Below, piece after piece: positions 35,065 to 43,451 of a stretch of 64,000 nucleotides of DNA. The DNA comes from an uncultured Eubacteriales bacterium. GTDB taxonomy: Bacteria; Bacillota; Clostridia; Oscillospirales; Acutalibacteraceae. The stretch lies in NCBI GenBank assembly GCA_934486615.1, contig CAKSQO010000005.1:1-64000 (forward strand). The letters are read 5' to 3'. How positions within the stretch are numbered: the stretch's first letter is position 1; each line of letters begins with the position of its first letter. Under the pieces are notes generated by a model. The model worked only from the letters and a program-made list of their open reading frames with translations, ran no database searches and was not told where the DNA came from. Both the position numbers and the translations under genes were made by a program.

Positions 35065-35181
35065 TGAGCCGCTTGAATTTGCCGATCGGATCAGGCGGTT
35101 TTCACTTTGCCGAAAAGCGGCTTTTATGCCTTTTGAAAGCTGCTGTTCGGTTGAAACAGGTCGGAGAAAAGGAGAAAGAAA

Positions 35182-36315
35182 ATGAAGCTTCGTAACTTGT
35201 TTACAAAGCCCGCAAAAAGCGCGGCGGTGCAGACGGCGTACAAGATGAATATGCCCGTCGGACTTTCGGCCGTGCCGCTGATGCCGCCCGACGCGATGAT
35301 GCTCAGGTCGATGCGCGCGGCCGTGCCGATAATAGACGCGGCGATAAACAAGATCGTGCGCCTGACGGGCGGCTTCAGCGTGGAGTGCTCATCGGATGAG
35401 CAAAGCGAGGCGCTGGGCGCCTTTCTGGCAAGAGTCAGAGTCGGCGCATCGGGCGAGGGCATACAGGCGTTTTTGTCGGCCTACCTCGATCAGCTGCTGA
35501 TGTACGGCACGGCGGTTGGCGAAATGCTCATCTCGACCGACGGCGAGGACATTGCCGCGCTCTACAACGCCGATCTGAACGACCTCGCGTTTTCGGGCTC
35601 GACGCCGCTTGAAGTAAAGGTCTGCGTGCGTGAGGCGGGCGGAGTGAAGCCTGCGCCCTATCAGCAGCTTATCGTTCACACGGCGCTCGACCCCGAGCCG
35701 GGCAGCGTGACGGGGCGCTCGCTGCTCGGGGGGCTGCCGTTTGTGACCGAGATACTGACCAAGATATACTCGTGCATAGGCGTCAACTTCGAGCGTATGG
35801 GCAACCTGCGTTACGCGGTGACCTATCGCCCGAACGGCGACAGCGTCGACCGCATAAACGCAAAGCAGCGCGCGACGCAGATCGCCGAGCAGTGGTCGGA
35901 CGCGATGAAAAGCAAGGAAGTGCGCGACTTTGTGGCCGTAGGAGATGTGGACATCAAGGTCATCGGCGCGGAAAGTCAGATGCTTTCGACCGAAGTGCCC
36001 GTGCGGCAGATGCTTGAGCAGATCGTCGCAAAAACGGGCATACCGCCGTTTTTGCTGGGACTGAGCTGGTCGTCGACCGAGCGTATGTCGGCGCAGCAGG
36101 CCGACATACTCACGAGCGAGCTGGACTACTACCGTTCGCTGCTGACCCCGGTGGTGCGCCGCATATGCGATATGTGGCTGCGGCTTCACGGCGAGAGCGA
36201 CGATGTCAGGGTCAACTGGGAGCCTATCAACCTGCAGGACGAGATATCGCTTGCGCAGGCAAGGCTCTACCGCGCTCAGGCTATGCAGATCGAAGCCTCG
36301 CTGAAAGGAGAGTAA
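35182..36315 (+). CDS. Phage portal protein
   Basis: The 377-residue protein shows the portal pattern: VPIIDAAINKIVRLTGGF near residue 50, a YLDQLLMYGTAVGEM helix, an adaptor with LALDPEPGS-type loops, GLPFVTEILTKIYSCIGVNFER, and the C-terminal TGIPPFLLGLSWSSTERMS stem region. It is somewhat shorter than usual portals (400-500 residues). It forms the dodecameric ring for packaging. AAGGAGAAAGAAA precedes the ATG; the next gene starts 2 bases after the stop. Confidence 0.85.
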   Translation: MKLRNLFTKPAKSAAVQTAYKMNMPVGLSAVPLMPPDAMMLRSMRAAVPIIDAAINKIVRLTGGFSVECSSDEQSEALGAFLARVRVGASGEGIQAFLSAYLDQLLMYGTAVGEMLISTDGEDIAALYNADLNDLAFSGSTPLEVKVCVREAGGVKPAPYQQLIVHTALDPEPGSVTGRSLLGGLPFVTEILTKIYSCIGVNFERMGNLRYAVTYRPNGDSVDRINAKQRATQIAEQWSDAMKSKEVRDFVAVGDVDIKVIGAESQMLSTEVPVRQMLEQIVAKTGIPPFLLGLSWSSTERMSAQQADILTSELDYYRSLLTPVVRRICDMWLRLHGESDDVRVNWEPINLQDEISLAQARLYRAQAMQIEASLKGE

Positions 36316-36316
36316 A

Positions 36317-37285
36317 ATGGCGGACAATTCAAATGCGGTCGGAACGCCGACCGAGGAACAACTCAAAAAGATCAACTCGCTTTCCCGCCGCGAGCTGAAG
36401 CCCGAGGAGGTCTACACCTTTTCGGTGGTGCTGTGCGACAACGAGGTCGACCGCGACTTCGAGCGCTTCACCGTCGGCGCGCTTAACAGGCTGGCCAAGC
36501 TATACGTCGGCAAAACGGGGATATTCGACCACTCCATGCACACGCGCGACCAGTGCGCGCGCATATTCGAGTGCGAGGTTATAAGCGAGCCGGGGCACGT
36601 CACGGCGGCGGGCGAGACCTATCACTGCCTGAAGGCGCAGGCGTACATGACCCGCACCGAGTCCAACCGCGACCTGATGCTCGAGATAGACGCGGGCATC
36701 AAAAAGGAGGTCAGCGTCGGCTGCGCGACCGCTTCGAGGACGTGCTCGATATGCGGCAAGGACCTGCGCACCTCTCCGTGCGGGCACAGACCCGGGCGCA
36801 CCTATACCAAATCGGGCGCAAAGCAGCTGTGCCACGCGGTGCTCGACGACCCGACCGACGCTTACGAGTGGTCGTTCGTCGCAGTTCCCGCACAGCGCCG
36901 CGCGGGCGTTACCAAGTCGCTGTCGTTTCGCGACGCGCTCAGCTCCGACGCAGTCGTAAAGCGGCTCGGCGAGCTGACGGGCGCAACCGCGGAGGACGCC
37001 GACGAGGCGCTGACTCAGCTTGACTCGCTTGCCCGACGCGCGGAGGAGGGAGCGCTCTACCGTGCCGAGGTGCAGAAGTCGGCCAGGCGCTACTGCCTGC
37101 TTGCGCAGCCCGCTATGACCGCAGAAGCGGCCGAGCGGCTGACCGAGAGCATGGAGCTTGATGAGCTGATACGCTTTCGCGACGGCTGCAAAAAGGCCGC
37201 CGAGGCGGCTTTGCCGCTTTCGCCGCAGCTGACCCACGGCATTTCGGGCGAAAAGAAAGACACCCGCAACGACTACAGAATATAA
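36317..37285 (+). CDS. Prohead protease with zinc-finger-like insert and scaffold-like C-terminus
   Basis: Residues 30-200 resemble HK97/U35-type prohead proteases: SVVLCDNEVDRDFERFTVGA, then GIFDHS (His72) and KEVSVGC (Ser133) as the probable catalytic pair, and EWSFVAVPAQRRAGVTKS. Between Ser133 and that strand is a Cys/His insert (CSICGKDLRTSPCGHRPG) that may bind zinc, not general to the family. Residues 200-322 are helical and charged, like a fused scaffold. It sits between portal and major capsid genes, its normal place. ATG follows AAAGGAGAG. Confidence 0.8.
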   Translation: MADNSNAVGTPTEEQLKKINSLSRRELKPEEVYTFSVVLCDNEVDRDFERFTVGALNRLAKLYVGKTGIFDHSMHTRDQCARIFECEVISEPGHVTAAGETYHCLKAQAYMTRTESNRDLMLEIDAGIKKEVSVGCATASRTCSICGKDLRTSPCGHRPGRTYTKSGAKQLCHAVLDDPTDAYEWSFVAVPAQRRAGVTKSLSFRDALSSDAVVKRLGELTGATAEDADEALTQLDSLARRAEEGALYRAEVQKSARRYCLLAQPAMTAEAAERLTESMELDELIRFRDGCKKAAEAALPLSPQLTHGISGEKKDTRNDYRI

Positions 37286-37306
37286 AAATCAGGGAGGAAA
37301 AAACTA

Positions 37307-38326
37307 ATGGCATTCGATAACATCAGAATTGAAAAGAATATGTACAACGTACCCGGCAAGAGCTTTACTCAGGTGCTTGAGGAGCTTGACCCGTCCGAGA
37401 ATTATGCCGGCACGCAGTACGAGGGGCTTGACGCGTTCCAGAGACAGCTCAAGCGCTTTGACATCAAGGTCAGCGGCCCGAACTCCGACGCAGTCGCCAA
37501 GTTCTACTCCACCGCCGACTCGAGCGCGCTGTTTCCCGAGTACGTTTCGCGCGCGGTCAGAAGCGGCATAACCGAGTCCCCGCTGGTCAAGGACATCGTC
37601 GCCTCCACGACCTACACCGACTCGCTCAACTACCGCTCCTTCGCCGCCACCACCGACCTCAACCCCAAAACTGCCGCCGCCGTTGCCGAGGGTACGGCTC
37701 TGCCGACGGTCACCATCAGCCTGAAGGAGAAGGCCGTTGCGCTTAAAAAGTACGGCCGCACTATCGAAGCGTCCTACGAGGCGATGAAGTTCCAGCGCCT
37801 TGATATGTTCTCGCTCGCACTGCGTCAGGTCGGCGACTTCATTGCCAAGCAGCGCTTTGCAAACGCTATCGACGTCATCAAAAACGGCGACGGCAACTCA
37901 AACCCCGCCGCCGTCATAACGGGCGCCTCGACCACTTCCGTTTCTTACGACGATATGCTCAGTCTGTGGAGCGCCCTGGGCGACTTCAAGATGAACACCA
38001 TCATCGCTTCGCCCGATATGGCGCTCAAGCTTATCAAAATCTATGAGCTGCAGGACAGAGACATCGGCATCGACTTCCAGTACAACGGCAAGTTCGGCAC
38101 TCCGTTCGGTGCAAACTTTATCAAGAGCGACCTTGTCGGCGAAAAGACCATCATCGCCCTCGACAAGCGCTATGCGCTCGAAATGGTTATCGCCTCCGAC
38201 GTGCTGGTCGAGTATGAGAACTCCATCGTCGACCAGATGACCAAGGCTACCGTAAGCTCCATCTCGGGCTTTGCCAAGATGTACGACGGTGCAAGCGTCG
38301 TTTACAAGCTTAAGCAGACAGCTTAA
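37307..38326 (+). CDS. Major capsid protein (HK97 fold)
   Basis: The 339-residue protein has an N-terminal arm, then FPEYVSRAVRSGITESPLVK, KEKAVALKKYGRTIEASYEA and an A-domain with NTIIASPDMALKLIKIYE, ending in IVDQMTKATVSSISGFAKM. This is the order of HK97-fold capsid proteins of siphophages and gene transfer agents. GGGAGGAAAAAAC gives a strong ribosome site, and a terminator follows at 38359-38399, consistent with high expression of this gene. Confidence 0.85.
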   Translation: MAFDNIRIEKNMYNVPGKSFTQVLEELDPSENYAGTQYEGLDAFQRQLKRFDIKVSGPNSDAVAKFYSTADSSALFPEYVSRAVRSGITESPLVKDIVASTTYTDSLNYRSFAATTDLNPKTAAAVAEGTALPTVTISLKEKAVALKKYGRTIEASYEAMKFQRLDMFSLALRQVGDFIAKQRFANAIDVIKNGDGNSNPAAVITGASTTSVSYDDMLSLWSALGDFKMNTIIASPDMALKLIKIYELQDRDIGIDFQYNGKFGTPFGANFIKSDLVGEKTIIALDKRYALEMVIASDVLVEYENSIVDQMTKATVSSISGFAKMYDGASVVYKLKQTA

Positions 38327-38358
38327 GGCTTCCGCTTTTCAGCGCGGCTTATCGGTGC

Positions 38359-38399
38359 GAGGGGTCGGCAGGACCGGCCCCTCCGCCCGCAGCTTTTTT
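38359..38399 (+). terminator. Terminator after the major capsid gene
   Basis: GAGGGGTCGG (38359-38368) pairs with CCGGCCCCTC (38374-38383) with one mismatch; six T lie 10 bases downstream (38394-38399). It may reduce expression of the following connector genes. Confidence 0.65.
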
Positions 38400-38433
38400 G
38401 GCAGAAAAACAGAAGCGAAAGGAAGGTCTAACC

Positions 38434-38799
38434 ATGATTGAAACCGAAAAGGTGCTCGGCGCATTTGCCCTGCTTGCCGATCTCGATGACAGCGAGGCGC
38501 GCTCGGCTCAGCCGCTGGTTGAGATGAGCGTCGCCGAGGTGACGCTCATGCTGCGCTCGGGTGCGTGCACCGACGAGACTCACGACCGCATTGCCCACGC
38601 GTGCGCGGCGGTCGCCTACTATAAATACGCCGTCGTGTGCGCGCTGAGAGAAGGCTCGGTCACCGTCGGCGATGTCAAGCTGACTCCCGCCGCGGCAGGC
38701 ACACTCACTGTTGCAAAGCAGCTGCGCGACGACGCGCTCGGCTCGATAGCCGACCTTATCGACAACGACGGCTTTGTCTTTGAGCAGGTGCAGCTGTGA
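38434..38799 (+). CDS. Phage head-tail connector-like protein
   Basis: The 121-residue helical protein (ETEKVLGAFALLADLDDSEA, CTDETHDRIAHACAAVAYYK, AAAGTLTVAKQLRDDALGSI) has the size and position of gp6-type head-tail connectors. The identification rests mainly on position between capsid and adaptor genes. AAAGGAAGG precedes ATG 38434. Its stop overlaps the next GTG start (GTGA). Confidence 0.65.
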   Translation: MIETEKVLGAFALLADLDDSEARSAQPLVEMSVAEVTLMLRSGACTDETHDRIAHACAAVAYYKYAVVCALREGSVTVGDVKLTPAAAGTLTVAKQLRDDALGSIADLIDNDGFVFEQVQL

Positions 38800-39125
38800 G
38801 CGCCGCCGCGAGAGTCAGGCGCGCCATACGCCGCGCGGGCGTTGCGGCCGAGATCGTTTCGGGCGGCAAGACGGTGAGCGCAAAGTGCTTCATTCAGCCG
38901 ATGAGGTACAAAAACAAAATGTACATCGACAGCCAGTACACCAAGCTCGGCATCGTCGACGAGTCGTGCTTTCTTTACCTCGGCCCGCCCGAGTACCCGC
39001 TTTCGGAGGGCACGGATACGGCCGTCACCGCGGGTGGGGTCGCCTACAACTGCGTAAAGACCGAGACGGTCCTTGCAGGCACGCAGGCGGCGTACATATG
39101 GGCGATATTAAGACTTAGGAGGTGA
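38796..39125 (+). CDS. Phage head-tail adaptor-like protein
   Basis: A 109-residue beta-rich protein (GVAAEIVSGGKTVSAKCFIQP, KNKMYIDSQYTKLGIVDES, YNCVKTETVLAGTQAAYIWA) of the kind that follows connectors in siphophage clusters. Start is GTG at 38796, overlapping the upstream stop by 4 bases. The final bases include the GGAGG used by the next gene. Family is not recognised with certainty. Confidence 0.6.
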   Translation: MSAAARVRRAIRRAGVAAEIVSGGKTVSAKCFIQPMRYKNKMYIDSQYTKLGIVDESCFLYLGPPEYPLSEGTDTAVTAGGVAYNCVKTETVLAGTQAAYIWAILRLRR

Positions 39126-39130
39126 GCGGA

Positions 39131-39571
39131 GTGTCGGCATTTTATCCGCAGATAGAGCAGCAGGTTGAGTATTTTATCAACCTCATCAAAAATTCCGACC
39201 TCGGGAACGAGTACCGCATTTACGACGAGTTCAACGACGCGCTGACCGAAAACCCGCTCATTCACCCGACGGCGACCGTCGGTATAAAAAGCCTCGAAAG
39301 CGAGAGCGTGTGGATCGGCGACTTCCTCGGCAAAAAGGCGGGCGAGGCCGTCGGCGGCAAGCTTGTGACGGTCACTTACGAGCTGACGGTGCACTCGCCC
39401 GTGACGATGGGCGGCAGCGCGTGCACGCGCTTTTTGTGCAAGGTGCGCGACACGCTCTACGGCACGGAGAATCTGCTTTTCTCAAACGTGACCTCGGGCG
39501 AGATAAAGTACGACCGCTCGCGCCGCTGTCTTTATATGCCCGTGCGGTTTGCGGTCAAATACATCATTTAA
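39131..39571 (+). CDS. Phage tail-completion/terminator-like protein
   Basis: The 146-residue protein begins MSAFYPQIEQQVEYFINLIK and has a central region HPTATVGIKSLESES with LVTVTYELTVHSPVTMGGS and a C-terminal RSRRCLYMPVRFAVKYII strand, as in tail terminator proteins that are alpha/beta and about 140 residues. GTG 39131 is chosen because TAGGAGGTGA lies 5-8 bases upstream; GTG 39122 is in frame but overlaps that ribosome site. Assignment is by position and size. Confidence 0.6.
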   Translation: MSAFYPQIEQQVEYFINLIKNSDLGNEYRIYDEFNDALTENPLIHPTATVGIKSLESESVWIGDFLGKKAGEAVGGKLVTVTYELTVHSPVTMGGSACTRFLCKVRDTLYGTENLLFSNVTSGEIKYDRSRRCLYMPVRFAVKYII

Positions 39572-39586
39572 AGGGGTGAGCGGCTT

Positions 39587-39928
39587 ATGATATTTCAGTC
39601 AAAGGAGTCGAAGCTGTTCGTCGGCATCGGCAACGATGAGCTTGCCTGCGTTACCAAGATCGAGATAAGCAGCGAGCGGGGACTGACCTCGGCCGGCGAT
39701 GTCGACAAGACGAGCGCCGTGCACACCGTGACGGTGTATCGCTACCTGCCCGTGGATGTGGAGGTCGGCAGCTTTTACGACAAAAGCAGCTTTGAGCTGA
39801 CGGCGTCCGACCTCTGGAGCACGCTGATATTTACAGGCTGTGAGTGGAAGAAGATCGAGCGCAGGGCGTCGCCCGACGGAGTGTACGAAACGCTCACTTT
39901 CCGCTCAAAAAATATGTCGGTCAGCTGA
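39587..39928 (+). CDS. Small tail-proximal phage protein (possible tail tube-like)
   Basis: A 113-residue beta-rich protein (FVGIGNDELACVTKIEISSE, SAVHTVTVYRYLPVDVEVGS, YETLTFRSKNMSVS). It is in the usual place of the major tail protein but is shorter than those. It is the last phage gene; no tape measure, tail assembly chaperone or fibre gene follows, and a terminator lies 110 bases downstream. The 39929-40039 stretch contains no further supported gene. Confidence 0.5.
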   Translation: MIFQSKESKLFVGIGNDELACVTKIEISSERGLTSAGDVDKTSAVHTVTVYRYLPVDVEVGSFYDKSSFELTASDLWSTLIFTGCEWKKIERRASPDGVYETLTFRSKNMSVS

Positions 39929-40039
39929 AAACAGAGGCAAGTTTAAAGCAAGCGGGAAGTCCAAAATCAGAGGACAGGCAAATATAAAGGACGGGTCTGA
40001 ACTTTCAGGCCGAAATAACGGCTCGCTTTGCGGGCTTTG

Positions 40040-40082
40040 GGCAGGACTTTCGCGCAAAAGAGCGGAAGTCCTGCCTTTTTTT
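40040..40082 (+). terminator. Terminator at the right end of the phage cassette
   Basis: GGCAGGACTT (40040-40049) pairs with AAGTCCTGCC (40066-40075), enclosing a smaller CGC/GCG stem, followed by seven T. Confidence 0.88.
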
Positions 40083-40191
40083 ACCGAACATTACACGCTT
40101 TGCGCCCTTACTCCGACAGTCTGCAGCGAAGGCGAGAGAGTATAATATGCAGAGAATAAGGAAAATATTACCAATTTTAGGCGGTGAAAAA

Positions 40192-42495
40192 ATGAGAGAA
40201 CAAATAAGCCGGATAAGCCGCGCAAAAGCGCCGCAGCTGACGGGGCTTGTCTCGCAGGCGGCTGCCGTGATTTGCGGCTTCACGGCGGCAAGAGCGCCCC
40301 TGCTCGGCGGGTGCGCGCCCTTCGGGGTCGCATTTGCTGCGGGAGTGCCGAACGTGCTTGCTCCCGCGGCCGCTGTGGGCGCCGCCCTCGGCTACGTCAT
40401 ACCCGTGACGGGGCGGTCGGGCTTTCGCTATCTGGCGGCGGTGGTGTGCATCGCGCTGATAAAATTCCTCGTCGTCGGGCGCTTCGGTTTTACAAAAACG
40501 CCCGCGTTCGCCGCCGTGGGAGCCTTCGCCGCAAGCGCCGTCACCGCAGCTGCAGTAATTGCCGCTTCGGGCGTGAGCGCGCAGGCGCTGCTTGCGGCTT
40601 TGGGCGAGGGCGCGGCTGCTGCGGCGTTTGCGTACTTCGTCGCAGTCATCGGAGCGCGGTCGGGCGAGCCGCTTGAACGCAAGAGCTTAAGCTCGCTCGA
40701 GACCATCGCCGCCGTGGCGGTCATCGGCGTTATGCTGATGGCGCTGACGCCGATAAAGCTCGGGCTTGTGCGCCTGTCGCCGATCGCGGGGCTGCTGATA
40801 GTGCTGTCGGCGGCGCGCTGCTCGCGTGAGAGCGCAGGGGTCACGGCGGGCGCGGCGATCGGGCTGCTGCTGTCGCTGTCGCAGGGCGTGCCGCTCTGGC
40901 TTGCGGGGGCGTTCGCGGCTGCGGGACTGCTCGCGGGAGTGTTCGCGTGGACGGGCGACGTCGGCATGGCGGTGACAGCCGACGCGGTCGTAGGAGCCTT
41001 CGTCGCCGTCGCGGGCGCGCAGGACAATATCGGCGCGTTTATCGAAGCGATAGCGGCGTCTGTCATCTTCCTGATATTGCCGCACTCGGCGCGCTCGGCG
41101 CTGGCGCTCCTGTTCGCGCCGCAGCCGGATATGCCGCGCGTCGACGGCCTGCGCAAGGCCGTGACTATGCGCCTGCAGTTTGCCTCGGAGGCGCTGAGCG
41201 CCGTGTCCGACACCGTCGAGACCGTCTCGGCAAAGCTCGGCAGGATGAACGCACCGAGCTTTGAGCAGATGCTCGACTCGCTCGAGCAGGATGTCTGCGC
41301 CCGCTGCGGGCTGCGCAAATACTGCTGGCAGGATAACCGCGAGCGGCTGCTGGCCTCCTTCGCCGAAATGACGCGCACCGAGGCTGCGCCCGAGCTGCTG
41401 CCCGAGGAGATCGGCAGCGTCTGCAGCCGTTCGGACGAGCTTTGCGCGCAGCTTAAGGACCGCTACAGGCAGCTTTCCTCCCGCGAGGCGGCGCAGCGCC
41501 GCGTCGACGAGGTCAGGGGAGTGCTCATCGACCAGTTTTCGGGCATTTCGGAGATGCTTTACGATATGGCGTGCGAGTTCGAGTCCGCGCGCCGCTACGA
41601 CCTCGAAGCCGCCGAGCGCGTCGAAAGCGCGCTGCGCGAAGCGGGGCTTATCCCCACCGACATCGGCTGCAGCGTCGACCGCAGCGACCGAATGACCGTC
41701 GAGGTGCGCGTCCAGGCGGGGGCGCACGCGCGCTTTAACCGAATGACGGTCAAAAACGCCATCAGCGCCGCCTGCGGGCGCGACTTTGAAGCGCCCGTCA
41801 TCTCCGTGGCAAAGACGGGCGCGCTGATGACCCTGACCGAGCACGCGCGGCTTTCGGCCGACACGGGCGTGTTCAGTCTGACGATGAACGACGCGCGGCT
41901 GTGCGGCGACGCAGCCGAGATATTCTGCGACGGCAAGGGCAAGCTGGTCATGCTGCTGTGCGACGGAATGGGCGCGGGAGGGCGCGCGGCGGTCGACTCC
42001 GCCATGGCTGCGGGGCTGATGAAGCGCCTGCTCGGCGCGGGCTTCGGCTACGACTGCGCGCTGAGGATTGCCAACTCCGCCATGCGCTTCAAGTCGACCG
42101 ACGAGTCGCTTTCCACCGTCGATCTGAGCGCCGTCGACCTGTTCACGGGCCGCACCGAGCTGTATAAGGCGGGCGCGTGTCCGACGGTCGTGCTGCGCTC
42201 GGGCAGGACGGCGCGCGCGGAGTGCGCGTCCCTGCCTGCGGGGATAGTGCGCGAGGTCGGCTTTGACTCGGCGGCGGTCATGCTTGACGAGGGCGACATC
42301 ATCGTGATGTTCTCCGACGGCGCAACGAGCGAGGGCACCGACTGGATCTGCGCCGAGGTCGAGGCGTGGAAGGGCTCGGGCAGCGCGCAGCAGCTTGCAG
42401 AGCACATAGCCCGCTCGGCGCGGCGCAGAAGAAGCGACGGCCACGACGACGATATAACCGTTCTGACCGCGATAATAGAAAAGGCGGTCAAATGA
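40192..42495 (+). CDS. spoIIE: Stage II sporulation protein E, membrane-bound PP2C phosphatase
   Basis: The 767-residue protein has about ten N-terminal membrane segments (to residue 310), a central regulatory region with CARCGLRKYCW, and a PP2C domain from about 560: LLCDGMGAGGRAAVDSA, STVDLSAVDLFTG, IVMFSDGATSEGTDW and SDGHDDDITVLTA, giving the metal-binding aspartates. SpoIIE dephosphorylates SpoIIAA at the septum and thereby activates sigma-F in the forespore. An ATG at 40147 is in frame, but TATAAT at 40141-40146 looks like a -10, which would put the transcript start after it; ATG 40192 follows AGGCGGTG. The rule that spoIIE is driven by sigma-A with Spo0A was not tested here. Confidence 0.93.
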   Translation: MREQISRISRAKAPQLTGLVSQAAAVICGFTAARAPLLGGCAPFGVAFAAGVPNVLAPAAAVGAALGYVIPVTGRSGFRYLAAVVCIALIKFLVVGRFGFTKTPAFAAVGAFAASAVTAAAVIAASGVSAQALLAALGEGAAAAAFAYFVAVIGARSGEPLERKSLSSLETIAAVAVIGVMLMALTPIKLGLVRLSPIAGLLIVLSAARCSRESAGVTAGAAIGLLLSLSQGVPLWLAGAFAAAGLLAGVFAWTGDVGMAVTADAVVGAFVAVAGAQDNIGAFIEAIAASVIFLILPHSARSALALLFAPQPDMPRVDGLRKAVTMRLQFASEALSAVSDTVETVSAKLGRMNAPSFEQMLDSLEQDVCARCGLRKYCWQDNRERLLASFAEMTRTEAAPELLPEEIGSVCSRSDELCAQLKDRYRQLSSREAAQRRVDEVRGVLIDQFSGISEMLYDMACEFESARRYDLEAAERVESALREAGLIPTDIGCSVDRSDRMTVEVRVQAGAHARFNRMTVKNAISAACGRDFEAPVISVAKTGALMTLTEHARLSADTGVFSLTMNDARLCGDAAEIFCDGKGKLVMLLCDGMGAGGRAAVDSAMAAGLMKRLLGAGFGYDCALRIANSAMRFKSTDESLSTVDLSAVDLFTGRTELYKAGACPTVVLRSGRTARAECASLPAGIVREVGFDSAAVMLDEGDIIVMFSDGATSEGTDWICAEVEAWKGSGSAQQLAEHIARSARRRRSDGHDDDITVLTAIIEKAVK

Positions 42496-42571
42496 CTTGC
42501 CAAACGCGACAAAATGTGATAAAATGGTCTGAACTTAAATTTTCATTCAAAAATCAAGAGGTGTATTTTTA

Positions 42572-43312
42572 ATGTCAGGCCATTCAAAATGGAACAACAT
42601 AAAGCGCAAGAAGGAGAAGACCGACGCCCAGAAAGCGAAGGTGTTCACCCGCATCGGCCGCGAGCTGGCTATGGCCGTCAAGGCGGGCGGCCCCGACCCG
42701 AACGTAAACGGCAAGCTGCGCGACGTGATCGCCAAGGCCAAGGCCAACAACGTGCCTAACGACAATATTGAGCGTATGCTCAAGAAGGTTTCGGGCGAGG
42801 ATAACAGCAACTATGAGGAGATAATCTACGAGGGCTACGGCCCCGCGGGCATCGCCGTCATCGTCGAGACTCTGACCGATAACCGCAACCGCACCGCGGG
42901 CGAGATGCGCCACTATTTTGATAAAAACGGCGGCAACCTCGGCCAGAGCGGCTCGGTCATGTTTATGTTCGAGCGCAAGGGCGTCATCGTCATCGAGTCC
43001 GACGGACTGGACGAGGACACCGTTATGGAGGACGCTCTCGAGGCGGGCGCTGACGATTTCAATGTTGAGGACGGCGTGTTCGAGATCACGACCGACCCGA
43101 ACTCAGTTGACGAAGTCAGCCGTATCCTTTCCGATAAGGGCTACAAATTCGTCTCCGCCGAGGCCGAGTACGTTCCGAATATGACCAACGACCTCACCGA
43201 CGAGGAAGCTGTTTTCAAGATGAACCGCCTGCTCGAAATGCTCGAGGAGAACGACGACGTCCAGTACGTCTGGCACAACTGGAACGCCCCCGAAGAGGAA
43301 GACGAGGACTGA
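42572..43312 (+). CDS. YebC/PmpR family protein
   Basis: The 246-residue protein begins with the family signature MSGHSKWNNIKRKKEKTDAQ and KVFTRIGRELAMAVKAGGPD, followed by NVPNDNIERMLKK, YEGYGPAGIAVIVE and HYFDKNGGNLGQSGSVMFMF. Members bind DNA or act on ribosomes stalled at difficult sequences. The C-terminal DVQYVWHNWNAPEEEDED is typical. AAGAGGTGTATTTTTA precedes the ATG. It is convergent with the SLOG gene, separated by element B. Confidence 0.95.
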   Translation: MSGHSKWNNIKRKKEKTDAQKAKVFTRIGRELAMAVKAGGPDPNVNGKLRDVIAKAKANNVPNDNIERMLKKVSGEDNSNYEEIIYEGYGPAGIAVIVETLTDNRNRTAGEMRHYFDKNGGNLGQSGSVMFMFERKGVIVIESDGLDEDTVMEDALEAGADDFNVEDGVFEITTDPNSVDEVSRILSDKGYKFVSAEAEYVPNMTNDLTDEEAVFKMNRLLEMLEENDDVQYVWHNWNAPEEEDED

Positions 43313-43373
43313 CGAGCTTTCGCCGTTTGGCGAAAACGGTGATGCTCGGCTTTTTGCCGAGCGAGGGCGCAAG

Positions 43374-43444
43374 AAACATCGCTACGAGTGTCAGCCCAAA
43401 ACATAACTGAAAAGCGCAGGGCAATTATTGCCCTGCGCTTTTCT
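43374..43444. terminator. Conserved convergent-end element B: sequence box plus bidirectional terminator
   Basis: ACATCGCTACGAG and GTCAGCCCAAAACATAACT lead into a 13-bp stem (43410-43422 with 43430-43442). The copy at 23814-23892 has the same box; the stem pair GAGC/GCTC there is GGGC/GCCC here, a compensatory difference. A second hairpin (GCTCGGC-TTTTT-GCCGAGC, 43344-43362) lies just upstream. Confidence 0.85.
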
Positions 43445-43451
43445 ATACCTC

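Noticed and set aside
43141..43404. A minus-strand frame starting MFWADTRSDVS, similar in its start to one at 23846 (MFRADARSDVF)
   Set aside because: The shared start comes from the repeated convergent-end element, not from a protein family; the rest lies antisense to yebC.
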